This document shows, one piece after another, positions 19,484 through 27,994 of a stretch of 64,000 bases of DNA. A model generated the notes under the pieces. The model searched no databases and was not told where the DNA came from. It was given only the letters and a program-made list of their open reading frames with translations. Within the stretch, counting starts at the first letter, position 1; every line of letters begins with the position of its first letter. The stretch comes from Mesobacillus subterraneus (GTDB taxonomy: Bacteria; Bacillota; Bacilli; Bacillales; Cytobacillaceae), in contig NZ_JAMBOF010000003.1 of NCBI RefSeq assembly GCF_023715485.1, positions 1-64,000 of the forward strand, read 5' to 3'. The translations under genes were made by a program, and so were the position numbers.

Positions 19484-19731
19484 GTTGATTGGAGTGGAAA
19501 GCGCGAAGACTCCTCCGAAAATGCTAACGCATTTCCATCGTGCGTTGGCTGGTTCGAGGAAGTCAATCAATGTCCTGCGGGATCCGCTGGACAGGTGAGA
19601 CTCCGCAAGAGCGAAGCGATGAGGAGGCTCAGCGCCAGCCAAGAAGAATTTAGTCTTTGAAAAAGCTGGCACTTGAGCTTTTTCATAATTCTTCCCCCGC
19701 GGAAAGCAAAGCGCCTGGAACGGAAATCAAC
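19484..19731. repeat. dispersed Bacillus intergenic element, copy with two insertions
   Basis: The ends GTTGATTGGAGTGGAAAGCG and CCTGGAACGGAAATCAAC are those of a GC-rich element; the inner block GGTGAGACTCCGCAAGAGCG then AAGCGATGAGGAGGCTC also occurs, reversed, at 39232-39361. Against that copy, this one carries extra DNA near 19510-19570 and near 19645-19690. The second insert can itself fold (AAGAATT.../...AATTCTT). Confidence 0.6.
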
Positions 19732-19760
19732 GGACCATTTTTACAAGCCGCTAAAAGACA

Positions 19761-19806
19761 AGAGGGTGCCCAAAAGTTTTTATCTTTTGGGACACCCTCT
19801 TTTTTA
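19761..19806. repeat. strong hairpin with T-run
   Basis: AGAGGGTGCCCAAAAG (19761-19776) pairs with 19784-19800 with one bulge, followed by TTTTTT. It could end plus-strand transcripts, or be the relic of an insertion-sequence end; it lies 50 bases beyond the stop of the minus-strand acetyltransferase. Confidence 0.65.
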
Positions 19807-19856
19807 ATGCTTATTCACCTAAGTAAAAAACCCATTTTCTAATACTATTTAAGAAA

Positions 19857-20431
19857 TTATTTAATCACTTCAGTTTTAAGATAATCTTCTTGAAGAAGCC
19901 CATATACAGCACAATCCTTATAATGATTCTTGGCATTGCGAATCATATGCTTAATGGTTCCTTCATGTTCCATTCCAACTTTACGCATAATCTTTCCAGA
20001 GGCTGGGTTGTCAGTATTATGTGCTGCTGATATTTTGTGGATTTTCATATGTCTAAATCCAAATTCAATGACAGCTCTCAATGCCTCAGTTCCATACCCC
20101 TTGTTCCACCATTTGTAACCGATTGAATAACCTACATCACAATTCTCAGTCATGTTATCGAATTTGAACAAATCAATAGCTCCGATCAATTCGCCACTTG
20201 CTTTCAGTTCTATACCCCAATAGCAGAATTCTTGTGTATCATACTTATTTACGATTTCTGTTACCCTCTCAATTGTTTCCGAGACAGACTTGTGTGCTCC
20301 TTTTATAAGATTATCCATTACCCGATCATCGAAAGCCAATGGTCAAATACACTTTGAGCATCTGTAAGTTCAATTTTCCTTAGAATTAATCGATCCGTTT
20401 CTAAGGTTGGTGTTCCAGAATAATTAATCAT
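19857..20431 (-). pseudogene. GNAT acetyltransferase (RimJ/RimL-like), frameshifted
   Basis: Reading the minus strand from ATG 20431 (GGTGAG before it) gives MINYSGTPTLETDRLILRK..., the usual start of RimJ/RimL-type N-acetyltransferases. It then hits a stop after FDHWLSMIG. A downstream frame (19857-20339) continues with DDRVMDNLIKGAHKSV and holds the acetyl-CoA-binding block (YKWWNKGYGTEALRAV) and the end of the domain. One missing base near 20325 joins the two into a product of about 191 residues. So it is either a recent single-base loss or a sequencing error. The intact gene would acetylate an unknown amine. It sits beside a repeat-rich accessory patch and is AT-rich. Confidence 0.82.
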
Positions 20432-20787
20432 TTTCTCACCTACTAAACAAATCATATTAATTTACTAATTCTGTTCTTCACTTAACTTAGAAATTCCTTA
20501 TTCGTCTATTCATTTAGATGACTAACTTTGATTGGCGGATTTGTTTGTTTGTTAAATGGTGTCAATTTAGACTGGTAATGACAAACATCTCTTTGATATT
20601 CGACTTTATCGCGTCAAAACCCTTCCTTTCGAGGAATTCATTTAATAATGGAAGAAAAAGGATGTAAAAATAAATATATTAAATCAAATCGCATGTTAAT
20701 ACCATCGGAAAATTCAATTAGTTGTATTCTCCCAGAAACGGCACATATAATAGAGAGACAAGCTATTCCAACAAATTGAGGTGGAAG
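20432..20787. other. gene-free region before fxsA
   Basis: AT-rich, with no credible frame. It contains the fxsA promoter (20722-20751) and otherwise nothing I recognise. Confidence 0.6.
20722..20751 (+). promoter_or_regulatory. sigma-A promoter of fxsA
   Basis: TTGTAT (20722-20727), 18-base spacer, TATAAT (20746-20751), 36 bases before the fxsA start. Confidence 0.7.
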
Positions 20788-21174
20788 ATGAAATACATTT
20801 TTCTATTTTTAGTTCTTGTCCCGGCAGCAGAGATTGGAATCTTGCTTTACGCAGGACAGACATTTGGCGTTTGGACTACAATTCTGTTAATTATCCTTAC
20901 CGGATTCCTTGGAGCATATTTGGCAAAGCAGCAGGGACTTGAAATAATACGAAAGACACAAGAGCAACTAAGAAGAGGCGAGATGCCAGGAGATGCAATC
21001 CTTGATGGAGTAAGTATTCTGGTCGGCGGTACCCTGCTTCTTACACCAGGTTTTGTAACCGATACTCTAGGTTTCTTGCTGTTGGCACCGCCGACCAGGA
21101 AATTTTTCAAAGTTATAATGATGAAGGCATTTAGGAACTGGATAAATAAAGGCAATATAAAGGTAATACGATAA
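20788..21174 (+). CDS. fxsA: FxsA family membrane protein
   Basis: A 128-residue membrane protein of the FxsA (YtzA) family: two N-terminal helices (about 1-20 and 25-45), a conserved LIILTGFLGAYLAKQQG, and a third hydrophobic segment with LLLTPGFVTDTLGFLLL. In E. coli FxsA modulates phage T7 exclusion by the F plasmid; its role in Bacillus is unknown. The frame extends to 20722 but that overlaps the promoter. GAGGTGG, then AAG and ATG 20788 give the family start MKYIFLF. Confidence 0.88.
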   Translation: MKYIFLFLVLVPAAEIGILLYAGQTFGVWTTILLIILTGFLGAYLAKQQGLEIIRKTQEQLRRGEMPGDAILDGVSILVGGTLLLTPGFVTDTLGFLLLAPPTRKFFKVIMMKAFRNWINKGNIKVIR

Positions 21175-21178
21175 TATA

Positions 21179-21210
21179 AAAACGCCAGCCGGCATGGTTG
21201 GCGTTTTAAT
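21179..21210. terminator. fxsA / ytvI terminator
   Basis: A 12-bp stem (21179-21190 with 21196-21207, one G-T pair) with A and T flanks, between convergent fxsA and ytvI. Confidence 0.8.
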
Positions 21211-21239
21211 TTATTGGCTATTTTCGCATAAAATGATAA

Positions 21240-22367
21240 TTATTTAATAATCTCTTCATTTTTTCCCTTAATGAAAATCCATAAATCCCGGAAAACATTC
21301 GCGCGTTGCAATGTATTAAAAATAACAAGCACGACAGGCCCGACAATCAATCCGAGAAAGCCGATTGTCTTGAAGCCGACAAACAAGGCGATCAAGGTAG
21401 CCAGCGGATCAAGTCCGATGCTGGATGAAAGGATCTTCGGTTCCATGACTTGCCTTTGCACAAGGACGACGACATAAAGGATGCCCAAGCCAATCGCGGT
21501 GCTCATTTCCCCGGTGATGGCTTCATAAATGATCCAAGGCACGAAGACGGCTCCCGTTCCAAGGTATGGAATGATATCTACAATACCTGTAACAAGAGCG
21601 ATTGTGATGGCATAATCAACACGTAGAATCAGCAATCCGATTAGAATGATGACGGTTGTGATTGAAATCAATGTAGCCTGTGCCTTAACAAATCCGAAAA
21701 GAGCTTTTTTCAAATCAGCAAAAACGGTTTTGCTGCTGGTACGGGCACGATTCGGCATTATACGGTTACCCATCGCGGACAATCTGTACCAGTCTTTACT
21801 GATGAAGAATGTTCCAAGCAAGGAGAAAATTAAAACTGTCGCTGCATTTGGCAGCCAGGAAATAATGTTTGGGATGTTGCCGAACAGATTCTTGATGAAA
21901 TTGCCTGCTGTCGTCCCAATTGTTGCACCGACGTTCTGGATATTATCCATAATCGTATCTTGCTGTCCTGCCTCCAGATTCTGGAACAATCCTGCTAATT
22001 GGTTATATAGCGGTATAATTTGTGCCGCAAAGAAATGTTCTATGTAATCAATCAATGTCACCAGGTGATCCGGTACGACCCTTGCTAAATATTCAGCGCC
22101 TGAGGCGATTTCGACTACAAGCAATGTAATGAGCCCTGCAAATACCGAAATGATCATGATCAAAGCGACGAGCACGGCTAGAGCCCTCGGCATCTTTGCC
22201 TTTGATTCAAAGAAATTGACGAGCGGGTTCATCATGAAGGCAATAAGAAAACCAATGATGAATGGATAAGTAACTTTTGATACATAAAACAATGCCAGCG
22301 CGCCAGCAACAATGGCACCAATTACTAAAATAAATCTAAAAGTCCGGTAAAGATAAACGGGATTCAA
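21240..22367 (-). CDS. ytvI: sporulation membrane protein YtvI (AI-2E transporter family)
   Basis: A 375-residue polytopic protein of the PerM/AI-2E exporter family with about eight hydrophobic segments, matching B. subtilis YtvI, which is linked to sporulation. Conserved parts include KVTYPFIIGFLIAFMMNPLV near the N-terminus and GIVDIIPYLGTGAVFVPW near residue 265. The frame is open to 22457. However, AAGGAGG at 22375-22381 sits 7 bases before the TTG at 22367, which gives the family length. The transported substrate is unknown. Confidence 0.85.
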   Translation of the reverse strand: MNPVYLYRTFRFILVIGAIVAGALALFYVSKVTYPFIIGFLIAFMMNPLVNFFESKAKMPRALAVLVALIMIISVFAGLITLLVVEIASGAEYLARVVPDHLVTLIDYIEHFFAAQIIPLYNQLAGLFQNLEAGQQDTIMDNIQNVGATIGTTAGNFIKNLFGNIPNIISWLPNAATVLIFSLLGTFFISKDWYRLSAMGNRIMPNRARTSSKTVFADLKKALFGFVKAQATLISITTVIILIGLLILRVDYAITIALVTGIVDIIPYLGTGAVFVPWIIYEAITGEMSTAIGLGILYVVVLVQRQVMEPKILSSSIGLDPLATLIALFVGFKTIGFLGLIVGPVVLVIFNTLQRANVFRDLWIFIKGKNEEIIK

Positions 22368-22801
22368 AGAGGTTCCTCCTTCTGGAAATATGTACTGACT
22401 GGGTACATCTGCTATTTTATATCTTAACAGCTGGCCGCCAATCGGAAAAGTTTCCACTAATATACGGTGTATGTGTAAAAAAGATTCGACCTGAAAATAA
22501 AAAATCCTCTTTAAACCAGGAAGGGATTTGGAAGGTTTGTGGATTTTCCTATATAAAGGGCTTAAAATTGCTCAATGGAATCGTGCTTAATTCTAGTCTT
22601 GCTTAACAAAAAATACATTTAATTGAAAAAGTAAATCAGTTACCATGGAGACGTATTAGCCAAGCAAATGGGCATTTTTGTAGGTACAATCTATATTGGA
22701 GTATAATCAAAAGATACTATGATACGAGGCTGCTGCTATTTTTGGTGTAATATTTTTAATTATGTTACAATAGTTTTAATCGTGGAAGGATGGCTATCTT
22801 A
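22368..22801. other. divergent ytvI/ytwI region with ytwI promoter
   Basis: No gene is visible. TTGGTG (22742-22747), an 18-base spacer and TACAAT (22766-22771) form a probable sigma-A promoter for ytwI. The remainder is AT-rich and shows no recognised element. Confidence 0.55.
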
Positions 22802-23260
22802 ATGCTAGAACCAATGCTATTTTTATTAACTTTATTAGCAATTGCTTTCTTGGCCAAAAATCAGTCATTAATCATTGCAGTACTCGTTTTGCTAGTAATG
22901 AAAATTGTTGGTTTCGAAGCAAAAACTTTTTCGCTGCTCCAGGGCAAGGGAATCAATTGGGGTGTGACGGTTATCACTATTGCTGTCCTGGCACCGATTG
23001 CAAGCGGAGACATTGGTTTTAAGGATTTGTCCGGCGCGTTCAAATCACCTTATGCATGGATCGCTCTTGTGTCTGGAATGGCAGTAGCCTTGCTAGCCAA
23101 AGGTGGAGTTACCCTGCTTGCAGAAGATCCACATATCACAACGGCCTTAGTCCTAGGCACAATCCTGGCAGTATCACTGTTCAAGGGAGTCGCAGTAGGA
23201 CCGCTGATTGGAGCAGGTATTGCCTTTGCGGCGATGAGAATTTTCGAATTCTTTAAGTAG
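22802..23260 (+). CDS. ytwI: YtwI, DUF441 membrane protein
   Basis: A 152-residue integral membrane protein of the DUF441 family with four to five hydrophobic helices and the conserved GINWGVTVITIAVLAPIASG near residue 49 and EDPHITTALVLGTILAVSLF near 104. Function is unknown; the place before citZ is conserved in Bacillus. The start is uncertain: ATG 22790 has its GGAAGG directly against it, while ATG 22802 lies 11 bases from the site and matches the shorter homologues. Confidence 0.87.
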   Translation: MLEPMLFLLTLLAIAFLAKNQSLIIAVLVLLVMKIVGFEAKTFSLLQGKGINWGVTVITIAVLAPIASGDIGFKDLSGAFKSPYAWIALVSGMAVALLAKGGVTLLAEDPHITTALVLGTILAVSLFKGVAVGPLIGAGIAFAAMRIFEFFK

Positions 23261-23304
23261 TCTTTTTTCAAAATAATATTTTATAGTGATTTAAGTTGTT
23301 TTCA

Positions 23305-23333
23305 TTCACAAATGTCAGATAATTGTTTATAAT
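23305..23333 (+). promoter_or_regulatory. sigma-A promoter of citZ
   Basis: TTCACA (23305-23310), exactly 17 bases, TATAAT (23328-23333). It starts a leader of about 300 nt before citZ. Confidence 0.75.
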
Positions 23334-23338
23334 AGGAC

Positions 23339-23643
23339 TTGTAACTGCTTCCATTCTTAAAAAGGGTGGAGAAAGAGCGGGATCCACGGTTTTTTATAAA
23401 ATAAAATGTAAGCATTTTCTTTTTGGGGATTGCCTGAGCAAGCGCTCGATTTAGAGTTTTTTATGATAGATAAAGGCATCCAATTGAATTGGTCTGTCGC
23501 CGGAGCCTGGCCCGGCTTACCGTAGCCTTCTAGGCTTATAAAGTGTCAGAAATTTCTTTTTTCTGATAGCTGTTCATTTACAGCATTTTCAACATACAGA
23601 CAAATGGGATATGGGGAAATTAACTACAAAGGAGAGATTGAGT
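23339..23643 (+). promoter_or_regulatory. long structured citZ leader
   Basis: About 305 bases without a gene. It holds, in order: a GTGGA/TCCAC hairpin (23366-23387) with a six-T run, which looks like a weak early terminator; the cre candidate; a GCCGG/CCGGC hairpin near 23500; an AGCC/GGCT hairpin near 23525; and TCAGAAA/TTTCTGA near 23550. A long citZ leader that binds aconitase is known in B. subtilis; this one is a parallel by position only. Confidence 0.55.
23407..23420. promoter_or_regulatory. cre-like CcpA site in the citZ leader
   Basis: TGTAAGCATTTTCT matches TGWAARCGYTWWCA at 12 of 14 positions. CcpA is known to repress citZ in B. subtilis from a site near the transcription start. 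Here it lies about 70 bases downstream of the start. Confidence 0.6.
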
Positions 23644-24759
23644 ATGACAGTAACACGTGGTCTTGAAGGGGTAGTGGCAACAACATCCTCTATCAGCTCT
23701 ATTATTGATGACACGCTCACTTATGTTGGCTATGACATTGATGATCTAGCTGAAAATGCTAGTTTTGAAGAAGTTATTTATCTGTTATGGCACCGCAAGC
23801 TTCCAACAGCAGCTGAATTGGAAGAGTTGAAGAAGCAGCTTGCAGAGAATGCGGCATTGCCTAAAGAAGTACTAGAACATTTCAAGATGTACCCGATCGA
23901 CAAAGTCCATCCTATGGCTGCACTTCGCTCGGCAGTATCTCTTTTGGGATTATATGATGATGAAGCAGATGTTATGGAAAAAGATTCGAATTACCAGAAG
24001 GCAATTCGCCTTCAGGCAAAAATGCCTAGCATCGTAACGGCTTTTGCTAGAGTAAGAAAAGGCCTTGAGCCAATCGCGCCAAGAGAAGACCTTACCTTCG
24101 CTGCAAACTTCCTTTACATGCTTACTGGCGATGAGCCGGAAGAGGTAGCAGTAGAAGCAATGAACAAAGCGCTTGTCCTGCATGCTGACCATGAATTGAA
24201 TGCATCTACGTTCACAGCTCGTGTATGTGTTGCGACACTTTCGGATGTATATTCAGGTGTAACAGCTGCAATCGGAGCATTGAAAGGACCTCTTCACGGC
24301 GGAGCGAATGAAGCAGTTATGAAAATGCTGACTGAGATCGGCACTCTTGAAAATGTAGAGCCGGCAATCCGTGGAAAGCTTGCTAACAAAGAAAAAATCA
24401 TGGGCTTCGGGCACCGTGTATACCGCCAGGGAGACCCACGCGCTAAGCATTTAAGGGAAATGTCCAAAAGATTGACTGAGCTTACTGGTGAACCACACTG
24501 GTATGAGATGTCTACAAAGATTGAGGAAATCGTTACAGGCGAAAAGAACCTTCCGCCAAACGTTGATTTCTACTCAGCATCTGTATACCACAGCCTGGGA
24601 ATCGACCATGACTTGTTCACGCCGATCTTTGCTGTCAGCCGTGTATCTGGGTGGCTTGCTCATATTCTTGAACAGTATGATAACAATCGTCTGATCCGTC
24701 CTCGTGCTGATTACACAGGCCCTGGTAAACAGGAATATGTAGCAATCGAAGAAAGATAA
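23644..24759 (+). CDS. citZ: citrate synthase CitZ
   Basis: Condenses oxaloacetate and acetyl-CoA to citrate, the entry step of the TCA cycle. Length 371. Active-site blocks: HADHELNASTFTARV, GPLHGGANE with its His, MGFGHRVYRQGDPRAK with the second His, and NVDFYSASVYHSLGI with the Asp. The frame begins at 23611, but AAAGGAGAG 8 bases before ATG 23644 and the conserved MTVTRGLEGVVATTSS fix the start. First gene of citZ-icd-mdh, with a 185-base structured gap before icd. Confidence 0.96.
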   Translation: MTVTRGLEGVVATTSSISSIIDDTLTYVGYDIDDLAENASFEEVIYLLWHRKLPTAAELEELKKQLAENAALPKEVLEHFKMYPIDKVHPMAALRSAVSLLGLYDDEADVMEKDSNYQKAIRLQAKMPSIVTAFARVRKGLEPIAPREDLTFAANFLYMLTGDEPEEVAVEAMNKALVLHADHELNASTFTARVCVATLSDVYSGVTAAIGALKGPLHGGANEAVMKMLTEIGTLENVEPAIRGKLANKEKIMGFGHRVYRQGDPRAKHLREMSKRLTELTGEPHWYEMSTKIEEIVTGEKNLPPNVDFYSASVYHSLGIDHDLFTPIFAVSRVSGWLAHILEQYDNNRLIRPRADYTGPGKQEYVAIEER

Positions 24760-24826
24760 TTAGAGAAAAATAGAGCAATATTTTACTTTTCAGTGAAAAA
24801 TTGCTGTAATAGGAGAGTGGGAAGTT

Positions 24827-24909
24827 AAGCATCACTTCCGGTTGTGCTGTGAAGTAGATGCTTCGCTTCCAAAGTGAAAGGTTAGGGGCAAGCTTGCCTG
24901 CTAACCTTT
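24827..24909 (+). promoter_or_regulatory. two intercistronic hairpins between citZ and icd
   Basis: The first stem is 24827-24838 with 24851-24863 (AAGCATC/GATGCTT plus ACTTC/GAAGT, one bulge). The second is AAAGGTTAG (24877-24885) with CTAACCTTT (24901-24909), enclosing the palindrome GCAAGCTTGC. Neither has a T-run, so they fit mRNA processing or stability better than termination. Confidence 0.6.
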
Positions 24910-24944
24910 GATTCTGTCGAATGATACTGGAGGGAGAGAAAAAA

Positions 24945-26213
24945 ATGCAAGGTGAAAAAATTACTGTAAAAGATGGAGTATTAAACGTACCAAACAATCC
25001 AATCGTTCCATTTATCGAGGGTGACGGAACAGGTCCAGATATTTGGGCAGCGTCAGTCAGAGTTCTTGATGCAGCTGTTGAAAAAGCTTATAAGGGTGAG
25101 CGCAAGATTGTCTGGAAAGAAGTTCTTGCTGGAGAAAAAGCATTCAACCAGACTGGTGAGTGGCTTCCAAGCGAAACTTTAGAGTTGATCAATGAATACT
25201 TAATCGCGATCAAGGGACCTCTTACAACACCAATCGGTGGCGGAATCCGTTCCCTTAACGTTGCATTGCGTCAAGAACTTGACCTATTCGTGTGCCTGCG
25301 CCCTGTTCGCTGGTTCGAAGGTGTACCTTCACCTGTAAAGCGTCCTCAGGACACTGACATGGTTATTTTCCGTGAAAACACTGAAGATATCTATGCGGGT
25401 ATCGAATATGCAAGCGGATCTGACGAAGTCAAAAAACTTCTTGCATTCCTGCAAAACGAAATGGGAGTAAATAAAATCCGATTCCCTGAAACTTCAGGTA
25501 TCGGTATCAAGCCTGTTTCCAAAGAAGGAACAGAGCGCCTTGTACGTGCAGCGATCAATTACGCCATCACAGAAGGCCGTAAGTCATTAACGCTGGTACA
25601 TAAGGGCAATATCATGAAATTCACAGAAGGTGCGTTCAAAAACTGGGGTTATGAACTTGCTGAAAAAGAATTCGGTGATAAAGTTTTCACATGGGCTCAG
25701 TATGACAAGATTAAGGAAGACCAAGGTACGGATGCAGCAAACAAAGCTCAGTCTGATGCAGAGGCTGCTGGCAAGATCATCGTTAAAGATGCGATTGCTG
25801 ATATCTTCCTTCAACAGATTCTTACACGTCCGAAAGAGTTCGATGTTGTTGCAACAATGAACCTGAACGGCGACTACATTTCAGATGCACTTGCAGCACA
25901 GGTAGGCGGTATTGGTATCGCTCCTGGAGCAAACATCAACTATGAAACTGGCCACGCTATTTTCGAAGCGACTCACGGTACTGCTCCGAAATATGCTGGT
26001 TTGGATAAAGTTAACCCGTCTTCAGTAATCCTTTCAGGCGTTCTAATGCTTGAACACCTTGGCTGGACTGAAGCAGCTAACCTGATCGTCAAGTCAATGG
26101 AAAAATCAATCGCTTCAAAGGTTGTAACATATGACTTTGCACGTTTGATGGATGGCGCTACAGAAGTCAAAACTTCTGAGTTCGGTGATGAACTGATCAA
26201 GAACATGGGCTAA
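24945..26213 (+). CDS. icd: isocitrate dehydrogenase (NADP)
   Basis: Oxidises isocitrate to 2-oxoglutarate with NADP. Length 422. Seen: [13 protein letters not shown] near residue 22, the substrate loop with [15 protein letters not shown] and the phosphorylatable-type Ser, [14 protein letters not shown] near 142, the metal aspartates in [18 protein letters not shown], and [20 protein letters not shown] precedes ATG 24945; an upstream ATG at 24921 adds an unconserved tail. Middle gene of the TCA operon. Confidence 0.96.
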   Translation: MQGEKITVKDGVLNVPNNPIVPFIEGDGTGPDIWAASVRVLDAAVEKAYKGERKIVWKEVLAGEKAFNQTGEWLPSETLELINEYLIAIKGPLTTPIGGGIRSLNVALRQELDLFVCLRPVRWFEGVPSPVKRPQDTDMVIFRENTEDIYAGIEYASGSDEVKKLLAFLQNEMGVNKIRFPETSGIGIKPVSKEGTERLVRAAINYAITEGRKSLTLVHKGNIMKFTEGAFKNWGYELAEKEFGDKVFTWAQYDKIKEDQGTDAANKAQSDAEAAGKIIVKDAIADIFLQQILTRPKEFDVVATMNLNGDYISDALAAQVGGIGIAPGANINYETGHAIFEATHGTAPKYAGLDKVNPSSVILSGVLMLEHLGWTEAANLIVKSMEKSIASKVVTYDFARLMDGATEVKTSEFGDELIKNMG

Positions 26214-26223
26214 TTAAGGTACG

Positions 26224-26251
26224 AAGGCTATCCTTTTAATGGGATAGCCTT
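26224..26251 (+). terminator. icd-mdh intercistronic hairpin
   Basis: A 10-bp stem (26224-26233 with 26242-26251) followed by only a short TTTATA. It is probably a partial terminator that lowers mdh read-through. Confidence 0.55.
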
Positions 26252-26307
26252 TATATAAGAATTTCTATATTTTCATAAAAATATAATCGTTCTGAGGAGG
26301 AAGCCTT

Positions 26308-27246
26308 ATGTCATTGAAACGCAAAAAGATTTCTGTCATTGGTGGAGGATTCACTGGAGCAACTACAGCATTTTTACTGGCGCAAAAAGAACTTGGGGAT
26401 GTAGTATTAGTCGATATTCCTCAAATGGAAAACCCTACTAAAGGGAAAGCGCTTGATATGCTTGAAGCGAGCCCTGTTCAAGGTTTCGATGCTAACATTA
26501 CTGGTACTTCAAGCTATGAAGATACCAAAGACTCTGACATCGTAGTCGTAACAGCTGGTATTGCCCGCAAGCCCGGCATGAGTCGTGATGACCTGGTTCA
26601 GACGAACCAAAAGATCATGAAGAGTGTTGCCCAGGAAATCGCTAAGCACTCTCCTAATAGTTTCATCGTTGTGTTGACTAACCCAGTTGATGCTATGACG
26701 TATACTATTTTCAAAGAGTCCGGTTTCCCTAAAAACCGCGTAATCGGCCAATCAGGTGTATTGGATACAGCACGTTTCCGTACATTCGTGGCGCAGGAAT
26801 TAAACCTGTCAGTTAAAGATGTAACCGGTTTCGTACTTGGCGGCCACGGCGATGACATGGTTCCACTTGTGCGTTATTCATATGCAGGAGGCATTCCTCT
26901 TGAAACGCTTATTCCAAAAGATCGCCTTGATGCAATCGTTGAGCGCACTCGCAAAGGCGGCGGCGAAATCGTTAACCTGCTTGGTAACGGAAGCGCGTAT
27001 TATGCGCCAGCTGCTTCTTTGGTTGAAATGTGCGAAGCGATCTTGAAGGATCAGCGCCGTGTATTGCCTTCTATTGCATATCTAGAAGGAGAGTATGGAT
27101 ACGAAGGAATTTACCTTGGAGTTCCAACAATCCTTGGCGCTGGCGGTATCGAGAAAGTAATCGAGCTTGAATTGACTGCAGAAGAAAAAGCAGCACTTGA
27201 TAAGTCGGCAGAAGCAGTCCGCAATGTAATGGCGGTTCTTGCTTAA
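26308..27246 (+). CDS. mdh: malate dehydrogenase
   Basis: NAD-linked malate/oxaloacetate interconversion, TCA cycle. LDH-like fold of 312 residues: the Rossmann motif [16 protein letters not shown] at the N-terminus, the NAD-selecting LVDIP, the mobile loop [26 protein letters not shown], and the catalytic [17 protein letters not shown] precedes the ATG. It ends the citZ-icd-mdh operon with a strong terminator. Confidence 0.96.
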   Translation: MSLKRKKISVIGGGFTGATTAFLLAQKELGDVVLVDIPQMENPTKGKALDMLEASPVQGFDANITGTSSYEDTKDSDIVVVTAGIARKPGMSRDDLVQTNQKIMKSVAQEIAKHSPNSFIVVLTNPVDAMTYTIFKESGFPKNRVIGQSGVLDTARFRTFVAQELNLSVKDVTGFVLGGHGDDMVPLVRYSYAGGIPLETLIPKDRLDAIVERTRKGGGEIVNLLGNGSAYYAPAASLVEMCEAILKDQRRVLPSIAYLEGEYGYEGIYLGVPTILGAGGIEKVIELELTAEEKAALDKSAEAVRNVMAVLA

Positions 27247-27275
27247 TCCATAGTAAATTTTTATTTAAAAACAGG

Positions 27276-27302
27276 AATCGGGGAATGCTCCCCGATTTTT
27301 TT
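27276..27302 (+). terminator. citZ-icd-mdh terminator
   Basis: An 8-bp stem (27276-27283 with 27290-27297) followed by a T-run to 27302. Confidence 0.88.
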
Positions 27303-27384
27303 GCACAAATTTATAAGTATATTGTTTTTGGACAAGGGAATGTAATACAAGTATCTGAACTTCTATTGCAAAGGGGTAAATGCT

Positions 27385-27861
27385 ATGCTGCTTGGAAGAA
27401 AACGAAAGCTTGGCAGGAAGATAGAAGAAATCACTGTCGGAGAAAAGTTAACTTTAACAGAAAAAATCGAGGATAAGGATTTACTTTTATATTTAGGGTT
27501 GACGAATGATGCTAATCCGTTATATATCCAGCATGACTATGCTTCGCAGACTCCATATGAAAAGCCGATCGTTCCGGCAATCATGCTTAATGGCATCATC
27601 ACTTCTGCTGTTTCAAAGTATCTTCCTGGACCAGGAAGCCATATTTTGAAACAGGATATTGAGTTCGTTAAGCCTGTTTACCACTATGGAACCGTGCAGT
27701 TTCTTTTTGAAGTAACAGAAGTCACCAAAAGCAAGCATACAGTAGAGATCTCTGTTTCAGGAAAGAATGAAGACGATGAGACAGTTATAAAGGGAAAGCT
27801 GCTAGTATGCCCGCCGTATCCAGTCCAGCGCATGGATGGCAAGGCACTGGATAATTTTTAA
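27385..27861 (+). CDS. MaoC-like hotdog dehydratase
   Basis: A 158-residue hotdog-fold protein. The central part (LTNDANPLYIQHDYASQT, then PAIMLNGIITS, then VKPVYHYGTVQF) follows the MaoC/enoyl-CoA hydratase 2 pattern, with an Asn-Asp-Asn-Pro-Leu run in place of the usual D-xxxx-H-x-NPLH; the catalytic His seems displaced, so activity is not assured. A short basic N-terminal tail precedes the domain. AAAGGGG lies 8 bases before the ATG. It is a single-gene unit between mdh and phoP, a place empty in B. subtilis. The substrate is unknown; a CoA or acyl-carrier thioester is likely from family. Confidence 0.78.
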   Translation: MLLGRKRKLGRKIEEITVGEKLTLTEKIEDKDLLLYLGLTNDANPLYIQHDYASQTPYEKPIVPAIMLNGIITSAVSKYLPGPGSHILKQDIEFVKPVYHYGTVQFLFEVTEVTKSKHTVEISVSGKNEDDETVIKGKLLVCPPYPVQRMDGKALDNF

Positions 27862-27871
27862 TCAGAGCAGG

Positions 27872-27901
27872 GATGTACAGATAATGTACATCTCTTTTTT
27901 G
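27872..27901 (+). terminator. terminator after the MaoC-like gene
   Basis: An 8-bp stem GATGTACA/TGTACATC (27872-27879 with 27885-27892) and a T-run. Confidence 0.85.
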
Positions 27902-27994
27902 TACCTTAAATTTGATTTTAATGGATGAGTTGATATTATAATGTAAATAGAGCTATTGGATGAAACAGGGGTAATAACTTTTTTGGAGGCTTAT

